The notes below the pieces were generated by a model that did no database searches, had not been told where the DNA came from, and was given only the letters and a program-made list of their open reading frames with translations. From positions 195,553 to 259,552 of the forward strand of contig CAJNDS010002553.1 in assembly GCA_905221605.1 (NCBI GenBank): DNA of 64,000 nucleotides, written 5' to 3'. The translations under genes and the position numbers were made by a program. Positions 49,725 through 60,594 of the stretch are shown one piece after another; positions within the stretch are counted from its first letter, which is position 1, and each line of letters begins with the position of its first letter. Source of the DNA: Symbiodinium natans (taxonomy: Eukaryota > Sar > Dinophyceae > Suessiales > Symbiodiniaceae).

Positions 49725-50779
49725 GTAGGCCCGAGCTTCAGGGCGTTTGGGGTTCAGGGTCAGGGCGTGTAGGGTTTAATTCGGGTTTAGGCTTTAGGGT
49801 GTAGGTGTGTAGGGTTTAGGTTTTAGGGTTTAGGCTGTGCAGGGTTTAGGGTTGAGGGTTAGTTTAGGGTTTAGGGTTAGGGTGAAAAGGGTTTAGGGTG
49901 TATAGGGTTTAGGGTGTATAGGGTTTAGGGTTTAAGGGGTTTATGGGTTTACGGGTTTAGGGTTTGGAGTTTAGGGTGTAAGGGATTCGGGTTGAGGGCC
50001 TAAGGGTTCAGGGTCTGGGTGCTTGGGTATGCACTTAGAGGAGGGTCTTAGGGTTGAGGGTTTAGGGTTTAGGGTTTAGGGTTGCGGCACTCAGAGGAAG
50101 CTTAGGGAGTTTAAAGTGGAACCAAAGCCGCCGAAAGCCCACGACCCTAGGCCTTCCACCGGGTTTAGGGTTTAGGGTTTAGGGTTTAGGCTTTAGGGTT
50201 AAACCTGAGGTCACCGCATCCCAAAACCCCCTGAACCCCTCACCCCAAACTCCCAAACTCCCAAACTCCCAAACTCCCAAACTCCCAAACTCCCAACCCC
50301 CAAGCTCCAAACCCCTAACCTTAAACTCCTATATCCCAAAGCCTGAACCCAAAACCAACCCATAAACCCTAGCTCCCAAAACCGTAGATCCAAAACCTTA
50401 AACCCAAACCCCCCTTTCCCCAAATCCCAGAATTTTTAAACCCAACCTAAAACCAAAAGCCCAGAACCCTAAACCCCGCCCCCAAACCCAAAACCTCAAG
50501 CCCCAAACCCCAAGCTCAAAACCCCAAACTCAAACCCAAAACCCAAAACCTTAAACTTAACCCCAAACCCAAACCCCACAACCCCAAACCCCGAAGCCCC
50601 AAACCCTAAACCCAAACCTTTCAAGCCCTAAACCCCAACCCCAAGCCCTAACCCCCAAACCCTCAGCCCTAAACCCTAAATCCTAAAACCCAAACCCTTA
50701 ACCCAAATCCCCAAACCGCAGAACCGTAAACCCTAAACCCCCAAGCGGGGGCGGGGGGAGGGGGGGGGGGGGGACGCAG
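49725..50779. repeat. Degenerate telomere variants
   Basis: G-strand variants 49740-50090, C-strand variants 50220-50740 including an 8-bp CCCAAACT block at 50245-50300, and a G-run at 50748-50773. Confidence 0.8.
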
Positions 50780-50853
50780 GCCGCCGCCCAATCAGAGCCT
50801 GCGCTGCAACGTGGAGCAGAGCGAGGTGACGAAGTTCCTCCGACAGACGCCCG
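50780..50853 (+). CDS. Exon-like island, unidentified
   Basis: 74 nt between GGACGCAG and a GC donor. The best frame reads PPPNQSLRCNVEQSEVTKFL then RQTP plus one base. A second frame is open as well. Confidence 0.4.
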
Positions 50854-51365
50854 GCAGCTTTTTTATTTTTTATTTTCCTGGGGTTTAGGGTTTAGTGGTT
50901 TAGGGTTTTAGGGTTTCAGGGTTTTAGGGTTTTAGGGTTTTAGGAATTGAGGGCTGAGGGCGTAGGGGATAGGGTTTTAGGAGTTGAGGGTTTGTTTAGG
51001 GCTTCAGGGCTCAGGAGGTTGAGGCTTTAGGGCTCACGGACTTAAGGTTGAGGGTCTAGGGCTCAAGTTTCAAGATAGATCAGGAAGCAGTTCGGGCTGT
51101 AGGGTTTGGAGGTTGATACCTCTATGTATAATTATGTGTGTGAATATGTTTTGGGGCTTTAGGGTTTAGGGTTTAGGGTTTAATTATACATATATATATA
51201 TGTTTCCGTTCTATGGAAGCTTAATCTAAGTTCCTTCACGACGGCGCATCTTCGGAGTTGCGGGGAGGGGCTCAGGGTTTCGGGACAGACCAAAACCCAA
51301 AACCCAAAACCCAAAACCCTAAACCCTAAACCCTTAACCCTTAACCCTAAACCCTAAGTTAGGGT
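50854..51365. repeat. TTTAGGG variants and unique spacer
   Basis: G-strand repeats 50880-51060 and 51150-51180 and short C-strand repeats 51295-51355. Confidence 0.75.
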
Positions 51366-51700
51366 TTGCCCGGCCCCCCCCCGCCGGGGGCCGGCTCCTT
51401 GTCGCTCAAGTTCGCCGGCCTCGCCTCCCACCTGCTGTGCCCCGATTTCTGGCTGTGCCAGCCCCCACAATTTGGGAGGTTGGGAGGCCTACCTTGGTGC
51501 GGTCCGCACGTAGAGGCTCCTCAGCCTTGCAGGGCCTCGCAGGCAGCTGCTGCGGCTAGGCAGGGGCTTGGGGCCTCCCAGAAAAAAACAAAGGGACCTC
51601 AAGGCAGGGATCTCCTCCCCATCAAGTAAATAAGAGCCTCTACGGGCCCTGACGTGCCGAAGGCCCGACAATGGCCGAGGCTACCCCGAACATCAGCTTA
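51366..51700. other. GC-rich unique block, unassigned
   Basis: An 87-codon + frame (51366-51629) includes AGSLSLKFAGLASHLLCPDF, which looks protein-like, but no clear acceptor or donor frames it and a - strand frame overlaps. Product unknown. Confidence 0.3.
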
Positions 51701-52039
51701 AACCCTAGCACCGCAACTTTAAAAACATAACAGCAGCAAGTATCGGTGCACAAGGAAAAAATCAATAAACCCTAAACCCTGAGAGTATAGTTTGGGTGGC
51801 CGGGGTGGGTTGACGGGCAACGCGAGCGCGCGGCCCGGGGTGTTTCACACCCGAGCGCGCGCCCTCCCCTGACACGCCCTAAACCCTGAAGCCTTAAACC
51901 CTAAACCCTAAACCCTAGGCTCTCCCTCGATAGACCCCAGACCCTAACCCCCTCCCCCCCCCCCAACACTGCGCCACCGCTTTCTGAAAGCCTGAATCTT
52001 TGCTAAAGGGTCGTGAAGGAGAGGGGTTCAAGGGGTGTA

Positions 52040-52140
52040 GGTAACCCAAGGTTCCCTAATACTGCCCAATACTCCCCACTACTCCCTAAGGCTCCCGAAG
52101 CTTCCCCAAGGTTCCCTAAGTACCTACCCCCGAGACCCTA
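52040..52140 (-). mobile_element. Short dispersed element, family F, copy 3 (inverted)
   Basis: The reverse complement shows GTAGGTACTTAGGGAACC, GGGGAAGCTTCGGGAGCC and TTAGGGAACCTTGGG, matching 6057-6158. Confidence 0.55.
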
Positions 52141-53162
52141 CCTGAACCCCCAACCCCCCTTCCTTAGGGACCCCAGAACCTTAGCCAGGATCGGCCTGAT
52201 GCAGTATGCGCCTCGTCGTAAGGAGCAACGACCCATGAGTCCGATGACCGTTTGGGGTTTGGGGAGTAGGGTTTGGGGAGTAGGGTTTGGGGTTTAGGGT
52301 TTGGGGTCTCGGGTTTAGGGGTTTAGGGTTTAGGGTTTAGGGTTTAGGGTTTAGGGTTTAGGGTCTAGGGTTTAGGGTTCAGGGGTGTACTTTCTCGGGC
52401 ATTATGGGGTTGAAAGAGGGTTCGTGGGGGTTTATGGGGTTATCGGGGTTGTGCGTTGTGCTGTTTATGGGCTTGTAAGGCTCATAGACCCTATTCGGTG
52501 GATAGGGTTTGGGGGGGGGGAAAGGTTTATCAAGTTTCTGGTCTTCGGGGTTTGTACAGGGCTTGCTAGACTGCATTCGTGGGGCCTTTCGGGTTTAGGG
52601 TTTAGGGTTTAGGGTTTAGCTTTCAGAGGATTTTCAACTTTACAGGGTTGCCGGGGTCCTTTGTTTCAGGGAGGGGGGGGGGGGGGGGGGGGCTAAACCC
52701 TAAACAGAGACCGGGTTCTCGGGGGGCCGTTGTTGGGTTGGGGCGGGGGGGGGGGGGGGGGGGCTCCTTGTCTCGGGTTCTTTGAGGGAAGGCTGTGTGT
52801 GTTTTTTTTGTCCGGGCTTAGGATCTCGGCTTCATTGGCTGAGGGTTTTGGGTTAGAGTTGAACATTTAGAGATTTGAAGCTTTTCGGGTCGAGGAGTTC
52901 GGGGGTGTGAGGGTAAAGGACATCGTAAACCCTGAGCCCTCAGCCCTTTCTCCGAAAGCGCAAGTTCCAGGTTGTCCCTAAGCCCTAACCCTAAACCCTA
53001 AACCCTAAACCCTAAACCCTAAACCCTAAACCCTAAACCCTAAACCCTAAACCCTAAACCCTAGAACTCCTCAGCCCGAAAGCCCCCGAAGCCCTGAAAG
53101 CTTGGCATCGGCTTCGCAGCCCTAGGAATTTAGGTTTAGGGTTTCGGGTTTAGGGTTTAGGG
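52141..53162. repeat. TTTAGGG array, G-runs, CCCTAAA array
   Basis: TTTGGGG/TTTAGGG at 52250-52380, G-homopolymers at 52672-52692 and 52744-52762, CCCTAAA at 52985-53064. Open frames on both strands at 52379-52612 have no motif. Confidence 0.8.
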
Positions 53163-53269
53163 TTGGGATGTTCCCCCTTATTATACTAACAGTCCTTGAG
53201 GGGCATAGAAAATGGGGGGGGTACTATAGTCCCGGTTAAGGATTGTTGGTACAAGGGGGAACATCCCAA
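53163..53269 (+). mobile_element. Hairpin element, family A, copy 6
   Basis: 107 bp. TTGGGATGTTCCCCCTTATT starts the left arm, AAGGGGGAACATCCCAA ends the right arm. TTTAGGG-type repeat touches the left end. Confidence 0.83.
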
Positions 53270-53455
53270 GTTCAGGGTTCAGAAGAGGTGAGAACGTCGT
53301 ATACTCATATATCGGCTCCACAACTGCCGCTTGCAACGACATACAGTTGCTTGGAACCCGCGAACCTTCCGGCAAGGCCTTCAATGGCGCCAGTGCGATC
53401 GCTCCCGTCTGTACTTCTGGACATCAAAAAGACGTTGGACTCACTTGGGTGGCTG
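53270..53455. other. Unique spacer, no supported gene
   Basis: Short open frames on both strands without motif, between two mobile elements. Confidence 0.4.
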
Positions 53456-53548
53456 TCAAAATTAGGTTCCCTTCTTGGATCCCGATTATCAGACGGCACC
53501 TAATAGTTAGGGCGCCCCAAAAGGGACCATAATTTTGACAACCACCCA
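53456..53548 (+). mobile_element. Short inverted-repeat element, family D, copy 2 (complete)
   Basis: 93 bp with terminal inverted repeats TGGGTGGCTGTCAAAATTAG and AATTTTGACAACCACCCA. The flanks share ACTT, a possible 4-bp target duplication. The core has GGCACCTAATA. Confidence 0.78.
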
Positions 53549-54196
53549 CTTGAAGCTATCTTCATGAATGTTGATGCGCATCTCGCAAGCATGAACGTTG
53601 TTTCAAGAGCAAGCGCTTCAACTCCGGGTGAGATCCGCAAAATCCACTGACGTAGGAAAGAAAAGCAGGGAAACACACAAGAAGATGCACCCTGCACCCA
53701 TGAGCCTCGAAACCCTAAGCCGAAACCCAAAACCCATGAATGCCTCCAATTAAGCCCTAAGCCCTAAACCCTAAATCCTAAACCCTAAACCCATGAGCCT
53801 CTCAGCCCTACACCCGAAGCCCTAAACACCCCAAGGGTTTGGGGGGTTATACGAGCGTATTTATATAGGACAGTGTTGGTATTTCACAGGGCTGCTGCAG
53901 TGCCGCCTTCCAATCCATCTTTTGGGGGTGGAGGGCTTCGAGCCCCAAACGGCATAACCATTGAGCCGAAATCGTCTCCGCAAAACAGGGCCGAATGTGT
54001 CAACATGCGTGGCCCGAACTGGAAGCCAAAAACTCTGGGCTTCAGTCCTCGATAATCATCCCTCTGAAGGGCTGTTTGTTTTAGGGTTTAGGGTTTAGGG
54101 TTTAGGGTTTAGGGTTTAGGGTTTAGGGTTTAGGGTTTAGGGTTTAGGGTTTAGGGTCCCAAGCTTTAGGGTTTAGGACCCAAGCCCTAGGCGCAG
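53549..54196. repeat. Unique spacer and TTTAGGG array
   Basis: Mostly unique to 54070, then TTTAGGG at 54078-54165. An open block 53873-54055 has no recognised motif. Confidence 0.65.
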
Positions 54197-54247
54197 ACCC
54201 TGTACAGCAGCGGCTTTGAAGACATGGAGACGCTGCTTGAGATTGAG
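54197..54247 (+). CDS. SAM-domain exon, first half
   Basis: After CTAGGCGCAG the frame reads TLYSSGFEDMETLLEIE. Joined to 56394 it gives LLEIEDSHMRDLGMLPGHQ, the second half of a sterile alpha motif (protein-protein or RNA binding), whose helix 5 ends LGxLPGHxxRL. This requires a donor GA at 54248 (GAG/GACTCG). A GT at 54255 would leave the exons out of phase. Confidence 0.72.
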
Positions 54248-54645
54248 GACTCGGGTGTCACAGTTTATAAGGCAAGAGGCGATTTAAGTGGCTACCGAGA
54301 ATATATACCCTTGTAAAAGTCCTTCATGCTTAAATAGTAATAATAGTAGAATCTGCCCCAAAATACCCGAAACCCTAAACCCTAAACCCTAAACCCTAAA
54401 CCCTAAGCCCTAAACCCTAAACCCTAAACCCTAAACCCTAAACCCTAAACCCTAAGCCCTAAACCCTAAACCCTAAACCCTAAAAGAACCCTAAATAAAC
54501 CCTAAAGAAACCCTAAGTAAACCCTAAATAAAGCATAAATAGACCCTAAAACCCTAAACCCTAAACCCTAAACCCTAAACCCTAAACCCTAAACACTCTC
54601 TAACCTATGTATATTTAAAAGCTAATGGATTCGCGGTTTTCCATT

Positions 54646-55108
54646 AAAATTTTCCGGACAAGCACCAAAAATTCCCGGACAAGCACCAAACATTCCCGGA
54701 CAAGCACCAAAAATTCCCGGACAAGCACCAACACTTCCCGGACAAGCAACAATTCACGGCCAACCACCAAAAATTCCCGGACAAGCACCAACAATTCCCG
54801 GACAAGCACCAACAATTTCCGGACAAAGCACCAACAATTCCCGGACAAAGCACCAAAAATTTCCGGACAAGCACCAAAAATTCCCGGACAAGCACCAAAA
54901 ATTCCCGGACCAGCACCAAACATTTCCGGACAAGCACCAAAAATTCCCGGACAAGCACCAAACATTTCCGGACAAGCGCCAAAAATTTCCGGACAAGCAC
55001 CAAAAATTTCCGGACAAGCACCAAAAATTCCCGGACAAACACCAAAAATTCCCGGACGAGCACCAAAAATTCCCGGACAAGCACCAAAACTTCCCGGACA
55101 AGCACCGA
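54646..55108 (+). repeat. 21-bp satellite, about 22 copies
   Basis: The unit contains CGGACAAGCACCAAAAATTC, almost always 21 bp (one 18-bp and two 22-bp units). Several frames on both strands are open with a 7-residue period (LVREFLV on -, NSRTSTK on +). This is a property of a stop-free 21-mer and not evidence of a gene. Confidence 0.93.
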
Positions 55109-55149
55109 TGGTCAAGGGTGGGGTGGGGTGGGGCCAGGCATGGCCATCA

Positions 55150-55255
55150 GGACTGGTTTTAGGGTTTAAGGCCTACTCTGGGCTGGCTTTAGGATTTAGG
55201 CCCCACTCTGGGCTGGCTTTAGGGCCTACTCTGGGCTGGCTTTAGGGTTTAGGGC
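55150..55255 (+). repeat. Tandem repeat GCCTACTCTGGGCTGGCTTT
   Basis: Three copies of about 30 bp, each followed by TTTAGG-type text. Confidence 0.8.
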
Positions 55256-56393
55256 CCAGCCTACTGAACCCAAAATTTTAAGGTTAAAACATAAAGTAAA
55301 ATATTTTCACAATGTTATGGGATCCACTGGGTGGGTGGGTCGATATTCGACACCGGAGTAAGTAGCTCTACTAGTGAAATGCTTGGACTTGAGATGCTGA
55401 ACCCTAAACCCTAAACCCTAAACCCTAAACCCTAAACCCTAAACTCTAAACCCTAAACCCTAAACCCTATTTATAGGGGAAGGGCGGCTTGTTTTCTTGA
55501 ATGGGTTTAGCTGGAGGGTTGCGGCTTGACAGGGTCCGATGAGGGTGACCTCCGGGCAGCTAAACCCTAAACCTTAAACCCTAAACCCTAAACCCTAAAC
55601 CCCAAACCCTAAACCCTAAACCCCACAAGAGCCATCTCGACCCTGAAACCTCAAACGTTGCCTGTCCTCGCACAACATGTGTGCGAGCGCGAGCGCGACA
55701 CCGGCGGGTTCTGGGTAAGGAATAAGGGAGTTCGGCACCTTGCATTTTTGAAATATATATGCATATATACACGCTCTTTTATGGGCTTCCACAGGGTACG
55801 TAACTTTCCCATTCTTTACGAATAACCAACCAGAAAGCCCTACACACTTACAATGGCTGTGTTCCGGTTTCACTGTTTCGCCCTGTCGGTGTGCGAGGGG
55901 CATGCTTCTTGGGGGGAGGGCGTCTGACAGACATAAGCTGGATCAGGGTTTAGGTTTAGGGTTCAGGGTTTAGGGTTTGGGGTTTAGGGCTTCGGGCTTA
56001 CGGCTTAGTGCTTCGAGACAGGTCAGTCTCGACCCGAATGTTTGTCATGACGGCAAGTTGCTCTGCGATTGAGGGCTTCGAAAGTGATGTCGCTCACGGT
56101 CCTGCAGACATCTGCTTTGAGCACGGATGTGTGTTCATGGTGGTGCAAATGACTAGGTACAGGTTGTGTGTCGAAGCACTGTGGCGACAGCCTTATAAAC
56201 TTCTAAGCTTTACAAACCCCAAAGCCCCAAACCGCAAACCCTCAACCCTTAAAGCCCTAAATCCTCAACCCCTAAACCCTAATTCTTCAGCCCCTAAACC
56301 CTAAACCCTAAACCCTAAACCTGTAAACCTATAAACCCTAAACCCTAAACCCTAAACCCTAAACCCTAAATCCCAAGAAGCCCTTTTCCGCAG

Positions 56394-56444
56394 GACAGTC
56401 ACATGAGAGACCTGGGCATGCTCCCGGGACACCAGGCCGGGCGG
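56394..56444 (+). CDS. SAM-domain exon, second half
   Basis: After CCCTTTTCCGCAG the frame reads DSHMRDLGMLPGHQAGR, followed by GTCTTT. LGMLPGH is the SAM helix 5 start. It continues LLEIE from 54247 without a gap. Confidence 0.75.
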
Positions 56445-57463
56445 GTCTTTAAGGCTTTAGGGCTTGTAGGGGGTTTAGGGTTTAGGGTTTAGCGTTTAGG
56501 GTTTAGGGTTCGGGGGTTAGGGCTTTAGGGCTTTCAGGGTTTAGGGTTTAGGGTTTAGGGTTTCGGGTTTCGGGTTTCGGGTTTAGGGTCTGTTGGTGTT
56601 GAAGGCTTAAGGTTTAGGGTTTAGGGTTTAGGGTTGAAGGGTTTAGGGGCCTTTCGGGTTTAGGGCTCTTAGGGCTTCAAGACTTTTTGGTTTTTAGGGC
56701 TTGAGGTTCAAAAACTTGGGGGTTTTCGGGGCTTTAGTTTTTTGAGGCTTTTAGGTCTTTGTGCCTTAGGGATTTTGCGGGTTTTGAGGCCCGAGTGCTT
56801 TTGAGCTTTCAAGCTTTTAGGGCTTGCGGCCTTCCGGATTTTTAGGGTTTTAGGGTGTTTAAGGCTTTAGGGCTTTATCTTAAGGCTTTGAGGTTTCAAG
56901 GGCGTTTGTTTTGTTATTTCTCTGTTTTCGGGGGGTTCAGCAGGTTAAGGACTTTAGGGTCTAAAGGGTCGGGATTTTGGGCATTTAGGGTAGTCAGGTG
57001 CCTGGAGTATCAAGGTGTTAGGGTTGAGGCTTTCGGGTTTGGGGCTGTCGTGATTTTGAGGGTCTAGGAGGGGGTGGGGGGGTTGGAGGGGCTTAATTAG
57101 GGTTTAGAGCTTTGAGGGTTTTCGGGGTTGGGTTCACGGTTTTCGTGTTTTAGGGCTTTAGGGCGTTTCGGTTAGATAGGTATTTGGGAGTTGTTTTTTG
57201 GTTTTCAAGTTCTGTGTGTCGGGCTTTTAACAGGAAATCAAGTGACGGCTTAAGGGCTTTCACCCTAAACCCTAAACCCTAAACCCTAAACCCTAAACCC
57301 TAAACCCTAAACCCCAAACCCTAAAGGTCAAGCTTCGGAAGAGGCCGCTTGCCATCAAGTGCGGACTCGTGGCCTTTCCTTGGCGGCTTGTTGTGGCCCC
57401 TGAACGGTTTAGGGTTTAGGGTTTAGGGTTTAGGGTTTAGGGTTTAGGGTTTAGGGTTTAGGG
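56445..57463. repeat. TTTAGGG variants, CCCTAAA array
   Basis: G-strand variants fill most of 56455-57170, CCCTAAA at 57262-57325, TTTAGGG at 57410-57462. The unique piece 57326-57405 holds no supported gene. Confidence 0.8.
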
Positions 57464-57567
57464 TGGGGTAGTTGTCAAATTTATAATCCCTTTTGGGGTA
57501 ACCTACATATTAGGTGCCATATTATAATAGGGATCCAAACAGGGACCATATTTTTGACAACCACCCA
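57464..57567 (+). mobile_element. Short inverted-repeat element, family D, copy 3
   Basis: The left end TGGGGTAGTTGTCAAATTTA and right end ATTTTTGACAACCACCCA are inverted repeats. The core has TAGGTGCCATATTATAAT. TTTAGGG array abuts the left end. Confidence 0.72.
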
Positions 57568-58545
57568 TGTCATTTATGAGAATTTAGGGATTCGGTGTGT
57601 GTTGTTTATAGGGCTTGGGGATCTAATGTTTTCTTTCCCAGGGTTCGGGGTTTCGGGTATCGAGAGGTTTCGGGGATTCAAGATGTAGGGTTTGCTGAGT
57701 GGGCGTTTTTCGAAACACATGGGAAACAACCTCCAAGAAGTTGGTGTTGGGGTTCTTAAGATACAGGTTACTGCCGCTTCTTCTGCTCGAACGGTTGTTG
57801 AGTTGGAGCTGTGGGCCACTGTGCGCCGAAAAAAAAAATATATGTATATATATATATATGACATATCTATATATATATATATATATATATTGGAGTGCAA
57901 AACCCTAAACCCTAAACCCTCAACCCAAAAGCCTAAACCCTAAACTCGAAGAGTGCTGTGCTGTGGCACATTCACATACTATAACAGCCCCAAAAACCCT
58001 ATTCAAATTCTTCAGGCCCCGATAGTACAGGGTTAATAGTGCTTGTAGGGCTTGCAGGGCTTATAGGGGGACGGAATGACGGAGCTTTGTGTGCTATGTA
58101 GCCCTACAGGCCACTCGAAAACAGAAAAACGATCCGAAGCCCTAAAACCTAAAAAACACTGTAAGACCCTACAAACCCCCATAGAAAAACCCTCTACAAA
58201 CTATACCGAAACCCAGTGCAAAGAGCTCTCAATATTTGCAAAAGCTGGAAGAACTCCTGCAACCTTCGAAAACTCTATACGACCCTAAGCCCTAAACCCT
58301 AAACCCTAAACCCTAAACCCTAAAGCCTAAACCCTAAACCCTAAACCCTAAACCCCTAAACCCCTAAACCCCTAAACCCCTAAACCCCTAAACCCCTAAA
58401 CCCCTAAACCCCTAAACCCCTAAACCCCAAACCCTAAACCCTAAACCCTAAACCCTAAACCCTAAACCCTAAACCCTAAACCTTAAACCCTAAACCTAAA
58501 CCCTAAACCCTAAACCCTAAACCCTAAAAGCTCTCAGTCTGCAAG
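57568..58545. repeat. Spacer, TA microsatellite, CCCTAAA/CCCCTAAA arrays
   Basis: (TA)n at 57838-57890. Mostly unique to 58265. CCCTAAA at 58284-58350, an 8-bp CCCCTAAA block at 58350-58430, CCCTAAA to 58528. Open frames of 60-108 codons here have no motif. Confidence 0.8.
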
Positions 58546-58618
58546 GCTGGAAGAATTTGATGCAGACATCCCGGTGGTTCAGATCCACCCGCAGAGATGC
58601 CTCGGGGCACCTCTGAGA
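58546..58618 (+). CDS. Exon-like island, unidentified
   Basis: 73 nt between GTCTGCAAG and a GC donor read LEEFDADIPVVQIHPQRCLG then APLR. C-strand array is upstream and TTTAGGG downstream. Confidence 0.42.
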
Positions 58619-59191
58619 GCATTTAGGGTTTAGGGTTTTGGGGTTTAGGGTTTAGGGTTTGGGGTTTAGGGCTTCAGGGTTCAGGGTTTAGGGTTCAGGG
58701 CTTCGGGTTTAGGGGTTTAGCGCGTATTGATGTAGGGTTCAAGAGTTCAGGGTTCAGGGGCTTAGGGTTTAAGGGTTTAGGGTTCAGGGGTTTGGGGGTT
58801 AAGGGTTTTAGGGTTTTTGGTTTCGAGGTTTAGGGTTTAAGAGTTTCGAGTTTGGAGTTCAGGGTTTAGGGCTTAGGGTGTAGGGGTCTAGGACTGCATC
58901 CTTTGGCCTGCTTTGCAGCAATCTAAACCCCAAAGCACAAGACACCAAGCGACTTAGTGGTCACTCCTTAAGGTTCTAAAGGGAACACCCAAATTGCCTA
59001 ATTCCCCTCCAGGAGCCTGTAAAGTCAGCCCCAAAACCCCACGCGCCGTTTCAGGACACCAATCTTGAGGGCCTTGGGGGTTGGGACCTTTGAGGGTCTT
59101 GAGGCTTAGGGCTTAGGGCTTAGGGTTTAGGATTCCACAACCCTGAGCACCATACGAGGGTCGCCTGAGTTCTAGAATCGCTCTGAGCCAG
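58619..59191. repeat. TTTAGGG variants and unique spacer
   Basis: G-strand repeats 58622-58890, then unique text 58900-59110 and a short TTTAGGG stretch to 59133. Confidence 0.75.
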
Positions 59192-59295
59192 AAGCCCTCG
59201 AGGACTGGGAGGACGAAGACGACGCGCCACCCGTGCGCGTCTCCGCCTCATCACCCTACGGACGAGGCTGGCGCGCCAAAGACCCTGAACCCTAA
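59192..59295 (+). CDS. Candidate terminal exon, acidic
   Basis: After GCTCTGAGCCAG the frame reads ALEDWEDEDDAPPVRVSASS then PYGRGWRAK and stops in the flanking CCCTAAA repeat. Acidic then basic, likely disordered. The 3' border could instead be an undetected donor. Confidence 0.4.
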
Positions 59296-59312
59296 ACCCT
59301 AAACCCTAAACC

Positions 59313-59413
59313 CTAGACCCTAGACCCTAGACCCTAGACCCTAGACCCTAGACCCTAGACCCTAGACCCTAGACCCTAGACCCTAGACCCTAGACCCTAG
59401 ACCCTAGACCCTA
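59313..59413 (+). repeat. Homogeneous CCCTAGA array
   Basis: About 14 units of the single variant CCCTAGA, flanked on both sides by CCCTAAA. Confidence 0.95.
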
Positions 59414-60065
59414 AACCCTAAACCCTAAACCCTTACCCCTAGACCCTAAACCGAAACCCGAACCCTAAGGCCCTAAACCCTAGAGCCACGGGCTTCCCAA
59501 GCCCTTGAGAAAAGCCAATCAAGCCCCACAAATCTCGACCCCCAAAACAAACCTTACAAAATAATCATACAGATTGAATGACACCGAAAGAACCAGTTGG
59601 ATTCACTAGTATTATATTACTATCCAATAGTATGGTTAAAGTCTACAATTTGGCAGCCCGGCTGAGGGTTTAGCGTTTTCGGTTTAGGATGCCAATAGCA
59701 CCCTTCAGCTGCTTCCAGCGTTTCGGGCTTAGGTTCAACCCCCTAAATCACTACCAGCCCGACACTCCCCTAAACCGGACCGTACTTGAACACAAGCTTA
59801 TAATGTTAGTTGCTTCTATCATGAGGGGTCCGCGCAAATTCTACTTTTCTGCCGAGGTTCCCAGGGCAGGTACGCAAACTCCTCTAAACCCTAAACTCTA
59901 AACCCGTAAACTCTGAACCCCAAACCCCAAAACCCTAAAGCCCCCCCCCCTTAAACCCTAAACCCGAAACCCTAAACCCTAAACCCTAAACCCTAAACCC
60001 CAAACCCTAAACCCGAAACCCTAAACCCGAACCCCCCCTAAGCGCCTTTGAAAGTCCAAAGCCAG
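59414..60065. repeat. Degenerate C-strand repeat and unique spacer
   Basis: CCCTAAA variants 59414-59485 and 59880-60045. The unique stretch 59500-59880 includes an open frame (59689-59901) without motif. Confidence 0.7.
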
Positions 60066-60128
60066 CGTTTTGCCCGTGAGGTTCGGCTCCAAGCGACCGG
60101 TGTCCTGCCTTGCAAAGCGTCGAAAACG
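60066..60128 (+). CDS. Exon-like island, unidentified
   Basis: 21 codons (RFAREVRLQATGVLPCKASK then T) between GTCCAAAGCCAG and a consensus GTAAGC donor, phase 0 on both sides. Confidence 0.45.
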
Positions 60129-60594
60129 GTAAGCCTTTAAGGCTCCATGGGCCCTTGCTATAGTTTAGGGTTTAGGGGTTTCGGGTTTGGGGTTTAGGGT
60201 TAAGGGTATCTAAGTCCTATCTCGTAAGGTTCCATGTGCCTAAACCGTTCTGTTTTTTTGCCTACCTTCTTCTCAGTACTTAAGGGTAAGGAGTTTACAT
60301 TCCCCAAAGTACCATTCTTGGGCCCTAGAGTCGCACAGAAAGTGCCCTAAGGCCCAAGTAGGTACATAGGCCCATGCAGGTCTCCCCCCCGACAGAAAAG
60401 GGAAACACAAGTGGAAAAAAACAATGGGGGAAAAAGAAAAGAAGAATAAAGTACAAAAGAGAGTTGAACACCCCCTTATGACAGGTAGGCCCTGAGAATG
60501 TTCTTAAACCTTAAGCTACGAAGGCTTCTGAACCCATCCTTGAAAGGCGAGGATCCCTGAACGTACCTTCTACCTTCCCTTCCTGGGTTCAAGG
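60129..60594. other. Mostly unique spacer
   Basis: A short TTTAGGG stretch 60163-60205. The remainder is unique AT/GC mixed text without a supported gene. Confidence 0.5.

Larger units (their letters stand above)
54248..56393 (+). repeat. SAM-gene intron (GA-AG) with arrays and satellites
   Basis: CCCTAAA at 54368-54485 and 54543-54595, a 21-bp satellite, a short tandem repeat at 55150-55255, CCCTAAA at 55398-55468 and 55560-55625, unique text, and CCCTAAA at 56295-56370. It ends CTTTTCCGCAG. Confidence 0.7.

Noticed and set aside
54615-55245. Four ORFs of 115-206 codons on both strands
   Set aside because: Produced by the stop-free 21-bp satellite; the SAM gene intron spans the region.
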